Origin: CAYQEC01 sp964416425
GTDB lineage: Bacteria; Actinomycetota; Acidimicrobiia; Spongiisociales; UBA5794
Direction of reading: 5' to 3'
Assembly: GCA_964416425.1 (NCBI GenBank)
Contig: CAYQEC010000007.1
Location: 35,464 to 99,463, forward strand
DNA: 64,000 nt
Shown: positions 9,881-20,222 of the stretch, piece by piece
Layout: each line of letters starts with the position of its first letter
Position numbering within the stretch: the stretch's first letter is position 1
The notes under the pieces: model-generated
Databases searched by the model: none
What the model was told of the DNA's origin: nothing
Seen by the model: the letters and a program-made list of their open reading frames with translations, nothing else
Program-made: the position numbers and the translations under genes

Positions 9881-10604
9881 TCACTCCCGGGCCAGGCTCC
9901 CGACGGCCTCATCGACCGGGATGGGATCCGGCGGCAAGGACGATGGCGGACGGGCCGTCCACCACTGCACGGCGGCGGCGGCCCCGATCGTCACCGCCAT
10001 GCCGATGACGGTGCCCGCCACGGCATCGGAGAGCCAGTGTGCCCCGAGCAGGGTGCGGCTCATCCCCATGCAGACGGCGAACACGCCGGCTCCGATCTCC
10101 CAGCGGCGACGCTCAAGGCCCGGCGGGATGAACACGAAGACGAGGGCGATGACGATCACCGTGGCGGCCATGGTGTGGCCCGACGGGAACGAGAACCCGG
10201 AGATCGGCACCAGCGGGTCGGGGGGTCGGGCCCGCCCGTAGGCGGCCTTGAGCAGGCCGATGGCGGCCTCGGACACCACGGCGGCGGAGATCCAGAGGGC
10301 CAGCGCCCGTTTCCGGCGTCGCCAGGCGAGCCATGCCGTCACCAGAATCCGCAGCGGCCACAGCACCAGACCGGCCCCCACGACGTCGAGGACGTGGGAC
10401 ACCCACACCAGGGGCGTCCACCGCACGTTCGTCATCCAGCGGAGCCAGACCTCGTCGACCCCCGTCAGCGCCTCCCGCCCCTCCCGGGAGCGCCATCACC
10501 ACCAGGATGACCGCGGAGAGCGCGCCGAGCACGGCGGCCAGGGTCGTTCCGACCTTCAGCGACGCCAACGGGTCGTATTCGGCGGCGGTGGGCGCCCGCA
10601 CCAC
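9881..10604 (-). CDS. PAP2-family phosphatase, with apparent frameshift near 10,485
   Basis: A membrane phosphatase of the phosphatidic acid phosphatase type 2 family (lipid phosphate or undecaprenyl pyrophosphate phosphatase). All three catalytic motifs are in the downstream frame (start-like ATG at 10435): KAAYGRARP, PSGHT, and SRTLLGAHWLSD. The N-terminal part with the first transmembrane helix (MVRAPTAAEYDPLASLKVGT...) lies in another frame starting at 10604; the two join at about 10,480-10,495 in a G-rich run, where the second frame continues REGREALTGVDEVWLRWM. Either a sequencing indel or a real frameshift. The 184-residue downstream frame alone would lack the first helix. Confidence 0.75.
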
Positions 10605-10733
10605 GGATGGTCACACCTTCCTCGGCGGCCATTCCCTCCCATCCGCCGGGTCTGGCACAGGCTGGGGAGGCCGAAATAGACTCGCAGCTTACGAGGGCGT
10701 CGTCGCTTGTCACGCCCGACAGGAGGGGATGCA

Positions 10734-11864
10734 GTGACTACCGGAGCGGGAGGCTCGCAGGCAGGAAGACGCTCGCGTCTTCGCCGCCTGCTCCAGGGAA
10801 CGATCTCGCTCGCCGTCGTCGCTGCCATCTTCATCGGGGTCCTACCCCGGCTCGCCTCCTATCAGGATGTCTGGGCGACCATCCGCTCCATGACCTGGCT
10901 CGAGCTGGCGACCCTGATCTCGGTCGGCATCTGGAACCTCGCCACCTACTGGTTCGTCCTCGTGTCGGCGCTGCCCGGCCTCACCATCGGCCAGGCCGCC
11001 GTCGCCAACCAGGCCTCCACCGCCATCTCCAACACCCTCCCTGGCGGCGGGGCGCTCGGGGTCGGCGTCACCTACGCGATGTACTCGTCGTGGGGATTCG
11101 GCGCCCAGGCGTTTGCGCTCTCCGCCCTCGTCTCGGGGGTCTGGAACAACTTCGTGAAGCTGGGGATGCCGGTGGTGGCGCTCGGCCTCCTCGTCGTGTT
11201 CGGCGACGTCAGCGCCGCACTGGTCACCGCCGCATTCGTCGGGATGGCGCTGCTGGTTGCCGCCGTGGTGATGTTCGGGCTCATGTTGCGATCGGAGCGG
11301 CTGGCGGAGCGCATCGGCGAGTTCCTGGGACGGATCGTCTCGGCGATGCGGAAGCTGCTGCGGAAGCCGCCCGTAAGGGCCTGGGGCGAGGCGGCCCGCC
11401 GCTTCCGCACCGACACCCGCCACCTCCTGAAGGACCACTGGATCGGGCTCACCGTCGCCACCCTCGTCAGCCACATCTCGCTCTACCTGGTACTGCTGGT
11501 CGCCCTGCGCCATGTCGGGGTCGCCGAGACCGAGGTGAGCTGGATCCGCGTCCTGGCGGCCTTCGCCTTCGTGCGGCTCATCTCGGCCCTCCCCATCACC
11601 CCCGGCGGTCTCGGGGTCGTCGAGCTGGGATACGCCGCCGCCCTCTCGATCGGCGTCGACGCCTCGGTGCGGGCCCAGATCGTGGCGGCGGTGCTGGTGT
11701 TCCGGTTCATCACCTACGCCCTGCCGATCCCCCTCGGAGCGAGCGCCTACCTCTTCTGGCGGCGCAAGCGGTCGTGGCGCAAGGCGCCGGCCCGCATGGT
11801 CGACGGCACCCCCCTAGCGGAGCCGGCTCAGCCGGCGAGCTGGGCCCGGATCCGCCCGAGCTGA
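10734..11864 (+). CDS. Lysylphosphatidylglycerol synthase transmembrane-domain (UPF0104) protein
   Basis: A 376-residue polytopic membrane protein with about eight helices. It belongs to the family of MprF flippase domains and UPF0104 proteins, recognised by the ISALPITPGGLGVVELGYAAAL segment (about residues 285-306) and the early N-terminal SxTLPGGG segment. There is no C-terminal aminoacyl-transferase domain, so it is not a complete lysyl-PG synthase. It probably handles lipid or polyprenol translocation; substrate unknown. GTG start at 10734 follows AGGAGGGG; a TTG at 10707 is possible but unnecessary. The last 37 nt overlap the end of argH on the opposite strand. Confidence 0.85.
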   Translation: MTTGAGGSQAGRRSRLRRLLQGTISLAVVAAIFIGVLPRLASYQDVWATIRSMTWLELATLISVGIWNLATYWFVLVSALPGLTIGQAAVANQASTAISNTLPGGGALGVGVTYAMYSSWGFGAQAFALSALVSGVWNNFVKLGMPVVALGLLVVFGDVSAALVTAAFVGMALLVAAVVMFGLMLRSERLAERIGEFLGRIVSAMRKLLRKPPVRAWGEAARRFRTDTRHLLKDHWIGLTVATLVSHISLYLVLLVALRHVGVAETEVSWIRVLAAFAFVRLISALPITPGGLGVVELGYAAALSIGVDASVRAQIVAAVLVFRFITYALPIPLGASAYLFWRRKRSWRKAPARMVDGTPLAEPAQPASWARIRPS

Positions 11865-13183
11865 ACCTGTACCGACGCATACGATCCGCCGCCAGGACTG
11901 ACCCGGGACGCCACCGACGCCGCCGGATCGAGCAGGTCGAGATCGGCGGGGACGAGCTGGCGGTGGGCCGCCTCCAGGTCCCCGGCGGTCGTCTCTTCGA
12001 AGCGGCGACCCGACCCGGTCACGGTGGCGACGAGGCGGCCCACCGCCCGATGCGCTTCGCGGAACGGGACCCCCCGCTCCACCAGCACCTCGGCGAGGTC
12101 GAGAGCGGTCACCAGCGCCGGGGGCGGCGGGGGGTGGAACTCGGTCGACTCCACCATCCCGGTCATCGCCGTCAACGCCAAGGCGAGTGAGTCGTCGGCG
12201 TGGAAGACGGCGCGCTTGTCCTCCTGCAGGTCGCGGTTGTAGGAGAGCGGCAGGCCCTTCTGGAGGGCCAGTACCCCGGCGAGGTCGGCGATCACGGTTG
12301 CCGCCTTGCCCCGGGTGAGCTCGGCGATGTCGGGATTCTTCTTGTGCGGCAGGGCCGACGAGCCTGTCGTGTAGCGATCGGAGAGGGTCACCCAGCCGAA
12401 CTCTTCGCTGCTCCACAGCACGTACTCCTCGCCGAGGCGGGAGAGGTGCACCATCGCTTGGGCACAGCAGAAGGCGTACTCGCTGACAAAATCCCGCGAC
12501 GCCACCGCGTCGAGCGAGTTCTCGAAGACGGCACCGAATCCGAGCGTGGCGCCGACCGCGGCCGGGTCGAGCGGCAGGCGGCTCCCCCCGGAGGCGCCGG
12601 CGCCCAACGGGGACACGTCGAGCCGAGGCATGAGGTCCCGGAACCGCTGCCGATCGCGCAGCAGCATCCATCCGTGAGCCAGCAGGTGATGCGCCAGCGG
12701 CACCGCCTGCGCCTGCTGCAGGTGGGTGTAGGAGGGAACCACCGTCTCCCCCACCTCTTCGGCGAGGGCGGCCAGCACCGTGACGGCGGCCGCGAGCTGG
12801 TCGACCCGTTCACGGGCCGCCCGCCGCAGGTACAGGCGCAGGTCGAGGCAGACCTGGTCGTTGCGGGAACGGCCCGTGTGGAGCTTGCCGGCGACCTCGC
12901 CGATCAGATCGCCAAGGCGGCGCTCCACCGCGCTGTGGACGTCCTCGTCGCCGTCGAGCCAGACGAACTCCCCGGCATCGGCCTCGGCCTGGATCACCTC
13001 GAGGCCCTCCCGGATCGTCGCCGTCTCGTCTGCGGTGAGCAGGCCGACCTCGCCGAGCATGGCAACGTGCGCCAACGACCCTGCCACGTCGTCGGGCAGC
13101 AGCCGGCGGTCCGCCGGGTCGACGGTAAGACGCCACAGCGCCCCGTCCGGGCCCTCGCCGAAGCGGCCGCCCCACATCGTCAT
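11828..13183 (-). CDS. argH: Argininosuccinate lyase
   Basis: 451 residues. Cleaves argininosuccinate to arginine and fumarate, the last step of arginine synthesis. Fumarase/aspartase superfamily signature GSSALPHKKNPD is present with the mobile catalytic Ser loop, as are TGRSRNDQV and SYTHLQQAQ near the active-site His. Start ATG at 13181-13183 (MTMWGGRF) follows GGGGAGG; longer frames are not needed. It is the last gene of the arginine operon, 100 nt after argG. Its 3' end overlaps the end of the convergent membrane protein gene by 37 nt. Confidence 0.96.
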   Translation of the reverse strand: MTMWGGRFGEGPDGALWRLTVDPADRRLLPDDVAGSLAHVAMLGEVGLLTADETATIREGLEVIQAEADAGEFVWLDGDEDVHSAVERRLGDLIGEVAGKLHTGRSRNDQVCLDLRLYLRRAARERVDQLAAAVTVLAALAEEVGETVVPSYTHLQQAQAVPLAHHLLAHGWMLLRDRQRFRDLMPRLDVSPLGAGASGGSRLPLDPAAVGATLGFGAVFENSLDAVASRDFVSEYAFCCAQAMVHLSRLGEEYVLWSSEEFGWVTLSDRYTTGSSALPHKKNPDIAELTRGKAATVIADLAGVLALQKGLPLSYNRDLQEDKRAVFHADDSLALALTAMTGMVESTEFHPPPPPALVTALDLAEVLVERGVPFREAHRAVGRLVATVTGSGRRFEETTAGDLEAAHRQLVPADLDLLDPAASVASRVSPGGGSYASVQVQLGRIRAQLAG

Positions 13184-13283
13184 GGCGCCGCCTCCCCGTC
13201 CCCGGCCCCAACCGTGGGCTGGCATACGGGAAGACCCTGCTCCCCAACCCGGGGTTGGGTGCAGGTGGGGGTGGGAGGCAGGA

Positions 13284-14497
<1,214 letters not shown>

Positions 14498-14498
<1 letters not shown>

Positions 14499-14965
14499 CA
14501 GCCCGCTCCTATTCGTTCGAGTTCTTCCGCCAGGGCTGCTCCACCCACGGCCTCGTCCGCCACCACCACCAGGGTGTCGTCGCCGGCCACCGTGCCCAGC
14601 ACCCCGTCGACGCCTGCCCGATCGATCGAACCCGCCACCAGATGCGCCGCCCCGGGCGGAGTGTGCACGACGACCACGTTGAGGGAGACGTCGATCGAGT
14701 CGACGAAGTCGGCCAGGGCCCGGCTCAGGGTCCGCTCCGCCTCGGTCACCACCACCGGATCGGTCGGGATCTCGTAGCAGGGGCGGCGCCCCGGCTCCGC
14801 CACCTTGACCGCACCGAGCATGTCGAGGTCGCGCGACACGGTCGCCTGGGTCACCGCGTGCCCCTCCTTCGCCAGCAGCGTCACCAGCTGCCGTTGGCTG
14901 GTCACGGTGCGTTCGGTGAGGAGGCGGCGTAGCAGCCGGCGGCGGGTAGCGGTCAGCGGGCTCAC
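14498..14965 (-). CDS. argR: Arginine repressor ArgR
   Basis: 155 residues. N-terminal winged helix (about 1-75, with TSQRQLVTLLAKEGHAVTQATVSRDLDML as the recognition region) and a C-terminal hexamerisation and arginine-binding domain (about 85-155, TPPGAAHLVAGSID, GTVAGDDTLVVV). The arginine-contacting D-D pair of GTVAGDDT is present. It should repress this operon through the palindrome at 18091-18108 when arginine is plentiful. GTG start sits in GTGA shared with the argB stop. Its position between argB and argG follows the actinobacterial order, but argD and argF are missing before it. Confidence 0.94.
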
Positions 14966-15867
14966 GGCACCGGTTCCATCGTGATCATGGTGCCGATGCC
15001 CTCCGGGGTGAAGATCTCCAGCAGCAGGGCATGCTGCATGCGGCCGTCGAGGATGTGGGTGCGCTCCACCCCGCCCCGCGCCGCCGCCATGCACGCCTCC
15101 AGCTTGGGGAGCATCCCGGCCGAGACCGAATCCGAGGCGATGAGCCGCTCCAGGTCGGCAACCACGATGCGGGCGATGAGCGACTCCTCGTCGCCCAGGT
15201 CCCGGTAGAGCCCTTCGACGTCGGTGAGGTAGACGAGCTTGGCCGCCCCCAGGGCGGCGGCGAGGGCGCCGGCGGCGGTGTCGGCGTTGAGGTTGTACAC
15301 CTCCCCGTCCTCGCCTCGCGCCAGCGGGGCCACCACCGGGACGTACCCCTGCTCCTGGAGGCTGAGGATCAGCCCCGGGTTCACCTCCGTCACCTCCCCG
15401 ACGTAGCCGAGGCGCTCGTCCTTGGCGCGGGCGATGAAGAGGTTGGCGTCGAGGCCGTTGACACCGGTGGCGACCGCCCCGTGGGCGTTCACCAGGCGCA
15501 CGATGTCGGGGTTGATCTCCCCGGCCAGGGTGCTCTGCACCACCCGGATGGTCTCGGCGTCGGTGATGCGCAGCCCGTCGACCCACTGCGGCTCGATCCC
15601 GCGCTGCCCCATCGCCCGCGAGATGTGGGGACCGCCCCCGTGCACGATCACCGGCTTGATGCCGACGTAGTGCAGCATCGCCACGTCGTCGGCGAAGGTG
15701 CTGCGAAGCTCCTCGTCCACCATGGCGGAGCCCCCGTACTTGATGACCACCGTGGTGTCACGGAACGCTTTGATGAAGGGCATCGCCTCCGAGAAGATGC
15801 GCGCCTTGCCCATCGTCTTGGCGATGCGGGGCTTGGCGGGATGGGGGGTGCCGTGTCCCAGGGCCAT
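14962..15867 (-). CDS. argB: Acetylglutamate kinase
   Basis: 301 residues. Phosphorylates N-acetylglutamate, the second step of the acetylated ornithine pathway. Amino-acid-kinase fold with VVIKYGGSAM (Lys/Gly-rich ATP site), VIVHGGGPHISRAM, and NLNADTAAGALAAALGAAKLVYLTDVEGLY. The N-terminal helix (about 10-30, AKTMGKARIFSEAMPFIKAF) is of the kind found in arginine-inhibited hexameric enzymes, so feedback inhibition is likely (inference). Overlaps argJ by 1 nt and argR by 4 nt. Confidence 0.96.
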   Translation of the reverse strand: MALGHGTPHPAKPRIAKTMGKARIFSEAMPFIKAFRDTTVVIKYGGSAMVDEELRSTFADDVAMLHYVGIKPVIVHGGGPHISRAMGQRGIEPQWVDGLRITDAETIRVVQSTLAGEINPDIVRLVNAHGAVATGVNGLDANLFIARAKDERLGYVGEVTEVNPGLILSLQEQGYVPVVAPLARGEDGEVYNLNADTAAGALAAALGAAKLVYLTDVEGLYRDLGDEESLIARIVVADLERLIASDSVSAGMLPKLEACMAAARGGVERTHILDGRMQHALLLEIFTPEGIGTMITMEPVP

Positions 15868-17033
15868 CAGGATCGCTCCCCGTTGAGGCGGACGTAGGCC
15901 GGGGTGAGGTCCGTCGTCAGCACCCGCCCCGCCCCCGGGCCGTCGCCGATCGTCACCTCCACCGTGAAGTCCCCCTCCCCCAGCCGCTCCAGCAGGGCCC
16001 GCTCGTCGTGGGCGGCGCCGGACCCGCCGGTGGCGACCACGATGCCCTGGTAGGCGATACTCACCGCGGCGGGGTCGAAGTCGATGCCGGAGGCTCCGAG
16101 GGCGCCGAGCAGCCTCCCCCAGTTGGGATCGCCCCCGTAGAACGATGCCCGCACCAGGGCCGAGTCGGCGATGGCGCGGCCGGCGTTGCGGGCAGTGGCG
16201 GCGTCGGCGGCGCCGGTGACGTCGATGGTGACCACCCGGTCGGCGCCTTCGGCGTCGGCGGCGAGCTGGCGGGCCAGGTCGGCGGCCACCGTGGTCAGCG
16301 ATTCGGCCAGGCCCTGCAGGGTCGGGGTCACCCCCGATTTCCCCGACGCCAGCACGACGACGGTGTCGTTGGTGGAGGCGCAGCCGTCGATGTCGAGGGC
16401 GTGGAACGTCTCGTCCACCGCGACCCGGAGCGCGGTGTCGAGCAGGGGGGCCGGCACCGCGGCGTCGGTGGTGAGGACGGCGAGCATCGTCGCCATGTCG
16501 GGGCGGATCATCCCCGCCCCCTTCGCCATCCCGCCGACGGCGTACCCGGCCGGCGCCGCCAGGAACGCCTCCTTGGGGACCGTGTCGGTGGTCATGATCG
16601 CCTCGGCCGCGGCCCTCCCCGCCTCGGGGGAGGACGCCAGGGCGGCGACGGCGTGCCCGATTCCGTCGAGTACGAGGTCGAAGGGGAGCTGGGGGCCGAT
16701 CGGGCCGGTCGAGGCGACGAGCACCTCGGTGGCGTTCCCGCCGAGGTGGCCGGCGGCCGCGGCCGCCGAGGCCCGCGCCGCGGCGGATCCGGCCGCTCCG
16801 GTTCCGGCGTTGGCGCATCCCGAGTTGAGGAGCACGCCCCGCACCCCCCGGCCGGCGGCGAGATGTTCGCGACTGAGGCGCACCGGCGCCGCCGCCGCCC
16901 GGTTGACGGTGAACACGGCGGCGGCCGGGACCGGCTCGGCGGCGGCCACCAGGGCGAGGTCGAGCACGCCCCGCTCCTTGATGCCGCAGGCAACGCCGGC
17001 GGCCCGGAATCCGGCAGGTCCCGTCACGCTCAT
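15867..17033 (-). CDS. argJ: Bifunctional ornithine acetyltransferase / N-acetylglutamate synthase
   Basis: 388 residues. Transfers the acetyl group from N-acetylornithine to glutamate, recycling it. The self-cleavage site is clear in KGAGMIRPDMATMLAVLTTD: cleavage before the Thr of ATML frees the N-terminal nucleophile of the beta chain. The oxyanion-hole STGPIG motif (about residue 109) is intact. Presence of ArgJ means that no separate ArgE is needed. The start ATG overlaps argC by 4 nt. Confidence 0.96.
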   Translation of the reverse strand: MSVTGPAGFRAAGVACGIKERGVLDLALVAAAEPVPAAAVFTVNRAAAAPVRLSREHLAAGRGVRGVLLNSGCANAGTGAAGSAAARASAAAAAGHLGGNATEVLVASTGPIGPQLPFDLVLDGIGHAVAALASSPEAGRAAAEAIMTTDTVPKEAFLAAPAGYAVGGMAKGAGMIRPDMATMLAVLTTDAAVPAPLLDTALRVAVDETFHALDIDGCASTNDTVVVLASGKSGVTPTLQGLAESLTTVAADLARQLAADAEGADRVVTIDVTGAADAATARNAGRAIADSALVRASFYGGDPNWGRLLGALGASGIDFDPAAVSIAYQGIVVATGGSGAAHDERALLERLGEGDFTVEVTIGDGPGAGRVLTTDLTPAYVRLNGERS

Positions 17034-18061
17034 GGCATCCACCCCTCGGTGGGGATCCCGTCGAGCTCGCCGAGCCCCAGCATCAGATTGGCGCATTGCA
17101 CCGCCTGCCCGGCGGCGCCCTTCAACAGGTTGTCGATCGCCGCCAGCACGATCACGGTCCCGGTGCGGTCGTCGACGTGGGCCGAGAGCAGGCAGCGGTT
17201 CGACCCCACCACCCACCGGGTGACGGGCGGGCCCGCCGTCACCGTCACCAGCGGGCTGGCGGCGTAGGCCGCCTCCAGGGTGGCGACCACCGACGCCTGG
17301 TCGGCTCCGGGACGGGCCGTGGCGTAACAGGTGGCGAGGATGCCGCGCTGCATCGGCACCAGATGAGGCGTGAAGACCACCTCGACCGTCGTGTCCCCGA
17401 CGGCGCCGAGGGCTTGCTCGATCTCGGGTCGGTGGCGATGGGTGAGCACGTTGTAGGCGGTCACCCCCTCGTCGACGGCGCCGAACATCAGCCCCGGCTT
17501 GGCGGATCGGCCGGCGCCGGAGACTCCCGACTTGGCGTCCACCACGATCCCGGTCGGCTCGACGAGCCCGGCGGCCACCAACGGCGCCAGCGCCAGGATC
17601 GCCGAGGTCGGGTAGCAGCCGGGCACCGCGACCCGATCCGATCCGGCGATCGCGGAGCCGAACAGCTCGGGAATCCCGTAGGGCCACCTCCCCAGCTCCG
17701 CGGGGTGGGGATGGGGTGCGCCGTAGGCCTCCTCGTAGCGTGCCGTGGAATCGAGCCGGAAGTCACTCCCCAGGTCCGCCACCCGCACCTCCCGCGCCAG
17801 CAGGGCGAGCGCCGGCTCGGCGGAGGCGCCGTGGGGAAGCGCCAGGAACACCAGATCGAGATCCCCGGCGGCGTCGGGGTCGAGGGCGCCGAGGGGACGG
17901 TCGCCACCGCCGAGGTGGGGATGGACCTCGCCGAGGGTGGTCCCCGCCTTGGAGTGGGCCCCCAGGTAGGCCAGCTCCATCGCGGGGTGGGCGTCGACGA
18001 GGCGGACGAGCTCGCCCCCGGCGTAGCCGGAGGCGCCGAAGATGCCGATGCGGTGCGCCAC
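17030..18061 (-). CDS. argC: N-acetyl-gamma-glutamyl-phosphate reductase
   Basis: 343 residues, first gene of the operon. NADPH-dependent reduction of acetylglutamyl phosphate to the semialdehyde. N-terminal Rossmann motif GIFGASGYAGGELVRL; catalytic Cys in VAVPGCYPTSAILAL (about residue 149); HRHRPEIEQ carries the assisting His. The GTG start at 18061 has AGGAG 7 nt upstream, about 28 nt downstream of the predicted -10 box. Confidence 0.96.
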   Translation of the reverse strand: MAHRIGIFGASGYAGGELVRLVDAHPAMELAYLGAHSKAGTTLGEVHPHLGGGDRPLGALDPDAAGDLDLVFLALPHGASAEPALALLAREVRVADLGSDFRLDSTARYEEAYGAPHPHPAELGRWPYGIPELFGSAIAGSDRVAVPGCYPTSAILALAPLVAAGLVEPTGIVVDAKSGVSGAGRSAKPGLMFGAVDEGVTAYNVLTHRHRPEIEQALGAVGDTTVEVVFTPHLVPMQRGILATCYATARPGADQASVVATLEAAYAASPLVTVTAGPPVTRWVVGSNRCLLSAHVDDRTGTVIVLAAIDNLLKGAAGQAVQCANLMLGLGELDGIPTEGWMP

Positions 18062-18088
18062 GGGTGACTCCTGCGAGACGAAGCCGTG

Positions 18089-18116
18089 AGTATACGCATA
18101 TGTGTATAAAGGTCAA
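18089..18116 (-). promoter_or_regulatory. Promoter and ARG-box candidate of the arginine operon
   Basis: On the minus strand, TTGACC (18111-18116), a 16-nt spacer and TATACT (18089-18094) form a good sigma-70-type promoter. An 18-bp imperfect palindrome TATACACATATGCGTATA (18091-18108) fills the spacer and overlaps the -10 box. Its size, AT-rich character and position suit an ArgR operator. The link to ArgR is inference from the operon content. Confidence 0.65.
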
Positions 18117-18174
18117 GATGGTCGGCGACTGCCGACGCGTCGGGTGCTCCCCGGGACGGGGTAGGCTCGCGCCC

Positions 18175-18648
18175 ATGCCAACACGCCTCCCGTTCCTCGC
18201 CTTCCTGGCATTTGCCGTTCTCACCCTCACCGCCTGCAGCGGGGCCGAACCGGCAGCCGAGACCACCCTGCCCCCCACCACCCTCGCCGCCACCACCACG
18301 AGCGACGCCGGCACGACCACCAGCACGGTAGCGGGGACCACCAGCACCACCGCCCCGCCGCCCACGACCACCACCACGGTCGGGGCGGTTCCGGTCACCA
18401 TCAGCGTCTCGTACGTCAACGGCGACGTCGAAGGGCCCACCCGTCCCGAGGTGGCGGTGGGGACCCTGGTGCAGCTGCTCGTCACCTCGGACCTCGTCGA
18501 CAAGGTTCACCTCCACGGCTACGACATCAAGGCCGACGTCGGTCCCGACACCGCCGCCCTGCTCGAGTTCGTCGCCGACACCCCGGGGATCTTCGAGGTC
18601 GAGTTGGAAGACGAGGGGTTCACGCTGCTGGAGATCGAGGTCCGCTGA
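18175..18648 (+). CDS. Lipoprotein with Thr-rich linker and cupredoxin-like domain
   Basis: 157 residues. Signal peptide with lipobox LTAC (Cys about 22), then about 45 residues rich in Thr (TTTSTVAGTTSTT), then a compact beta-rich domain (about 70-157) beginning VPVTISVSYVNGDVEG. The domain resembles the cupredoxin-like fold (VHLHGYDIKADVGPDTAALLEF, PGIFEVELEDEG): a His in HLHGY and a Glu-rich C-terminus, but the full Cys/Met copper set is missing. Anchored outside the membrane. Followed 2 nt later by a FedB-like membrane protein, a pairing that suggests a joint function. Confidence 0.75.
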   Translation: MPTRLPFLAFLAFAVLTLTACSGAEPAAETTLPPTTLAATTTSDAGTTTSTVAGTTSTTAPPPTTTTTVGAVPVTISVSYVNGDVEGPTRPEVAVGTLVQLLVTSDLVDKVHLHGYDIKADVGPDTAALLEFVADTPGIFEVELEDEGFTLLEIEVR

Positions 18649-18650
18649 CC

Positions 18651-20021
18651 GTGCCGGCCCGACTGCGCCGGATCGTCACGATTCCGGTCGCCACCGCAGT
18701 CGTCCTCGTCGCCGACGCCACCCCCGCCCTCGCCCACGGCATCGGAGGCCGGGCCGACCTGCCGGTACCCCTCAGCTACTTCGTGGTCGGGGCCGCCATC
18801 GCCGTCGTCGCCTCCTTCGTCGGGCTCGCCGCCCTGTGGCCGGAACCCCGCCTCCAAGACCTCCCGCGGCAACGTCCGCTCCGCGGCCCGTGGCGGGCGG
18901 TGCGCATCACCCTCGGCTGGATCGGCCTCGTCCTCTTTGGGGTCACGATCCTGGCCGGGCGCTTCGACGGAGGAGAGTCGGACCGCAACCTGGCGCCGAT
19001 CGTGGTCTGGATCGGCCTCTGGCTCGTCGTTCCCTTCCTCGGCAGCGTCCTCGGCAACTTCTGGCGCTGGCTGAGCCCGTGGCACACCTTGGCCGGCTGG
19101 ATCGGGCGCGACCGCCCGGAGCGGACCGAGCTCGCGGCCCGTCTCGGGGTGTGGCCGGCCACGGTCGGCTTCGTCGCCTTCACCTGGCTCGAGCTCGTGT
19201 CCCGCCACGGGGCCGAGCCGGCCACGCTGGCGGTGGCGGCAGTCGGCTACACCCTCGCCGTGCTCGCCATGGCGTGGTGGCTCGGGCCGTCGTCCGGTCT
19301 CGCCTCCGGCGGTGTCTTCGAGAACTACACCGGCCTGCTGTCGTCGATCGCCCCCTTCGGGTTCCCGCTCGGCGATGACCTCCCCGCCGACATCCCGGTC
19401 CACCGGGGCTGGCTGCGGGCTCTCCCCCACCTCGCGGTGCGCCCCGGGCTCACCGCCTTCGTGATCGCCATGATCGGCACCGTCAGCTACGACGGCATGT
19501 CCGGGACCGAATGGTGGATCGAGCTGACGGGGGATCGGCGCCGCGAGACCTGGTTCGCCACCCTCGCCCTGCTGGCAACCGTGGCCGTGATCGGCGCCGT
19601 CTACCTGGCGGCCGCCCTGATCGCCGGCCGGCTCGCCCGCTCCGAGCTCGGCGGCTGGGAGATCGCGGCCCGCTTCGCCCACACCCTCGTCCCCATCGCC
19701 CTCGCCTACGCCGTCGCCCACTATTTCACCCTGGTGCTGTTCGAGGGGCAGCTCGCCTTCTCCTCCCTCAGCGACCCGTTGGGGCGGGGGTGGGACCTGC
19801 TGGGAACCGCCGGCTGGCGGCCGGTGGCCTTCCTGTCCCCTCGGGTCGTGTGGTACGTCCAAGTCGCCACGATCGTCTCCGGCCACGTCGCCGGGGTCGT
19901 GTTGGCCCACGACCGGGCGCTCGCCGACTTCGGTCCCGAGGGGGGAGTGCGGAGCCAGTACGCCATGCTGGCCCTCATGGTGACCCTGACCTCGCTCGGC
20001 CTCCTCATCCTGGCGGGCTGA
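18651..20021 (+). CDS. FedB-like polytopic membrane protein ('fenitrothion hydrolase' family)
   Basis: 456 residues. Signal-like N-terminus ending ALAHGIGGRADLPVPLSYFV, then about 11 membrane segments. The HGIGGRxDLPVP start is typical of actinobacterial proteins annotated as fenitrothion hydrolase FedB; that name comes from one plasmid system and should not be taken as proof of pesticide hydrolysis. FRWxSPWHxLxxW and GVRSQYAMLALMV segments suggest a heme- or metal-type membrane protein, but I cannot show ligands. GTG start 2 nt after the lipoprotein stop. Followed by a small membrane protein. Confidence 0.7.
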   Translation: MPARLRRIVTIPVATAVVLVADATPALAHGIGGRADLPVPLSYFVVGAAIAVVASFVGLAALWPEPRLQDLPRQRPLRGPWRAVRITLGWIGLVLFGVTILAGRFDGGESDRNLAPIVVWIGLWLVVPFLGSVLGNFWRWLSPWHTLAGWIGRDRPERTELAARLGVWPATVGFVAFTWLELVSRHGAEPATLAVAAVGYTLAVLAMAWWLGPSSGLASGGVFENYTGLLSSIAPFGFPLGDDLPADIPVHRGWLRALPHLAVRPGLTAFVIAMIGTVSYDGMSGTEWWIELTGDRRRETWFATLALLATVAVIGAVYLAAALIAGRLARSELGGWEIAARFAHTLVPIALAYAVAHYFTLVLFEGQLAFSSLSDPLGRGWDLLGTAGWRPVAFLSPRVVWYVQVATIVSGHVAGVVLAHDRALADFGPEGGVRSQYAMLALMVTLTSLGLLILAG

Positions 20022-20022
20022 G

Positions 20023-20214
20023 ATGCACTCGATCCCGTTCCTGCTCGCCCATCAGTACGGGTGGGACGAGGCGCTGCTCTTCCTGCTCCCCATCGTGATC
20101 GTCCTGGTGGGGGTGCGCTGGGTGGAGCGCCGTAACCGGCTGCCCCCCGACGGCCCTCCCCCCGGCGACGCGCCCCCCGGCGACGACACCCCGGACGGCG
20201 ACACGGGACCTTGA
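20023..20214 (+). CDS. Small single-pass membrane protein
   Basis: 63 residues. MHSIPFLLAHQYGWDEALLFLLPIVIVLVGVRWVERR forms one transmembrane helix followed by a basic stop and a Pro/Gly/Asp-rich cytosolic tail. Starts 1 nt after the stop of the FedB-like gene, so it belongs to the same operon and may be a subunit. Function unknown. Confidence 0.65.
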   Translation: MHSIPFLLAHQYGWDEALLFLLPIVIVLVGVRWVERRNRLPPDGPPPGDAPPGDDTPDGDTGP

Positions 20215-20222
20215 AAGGATTG

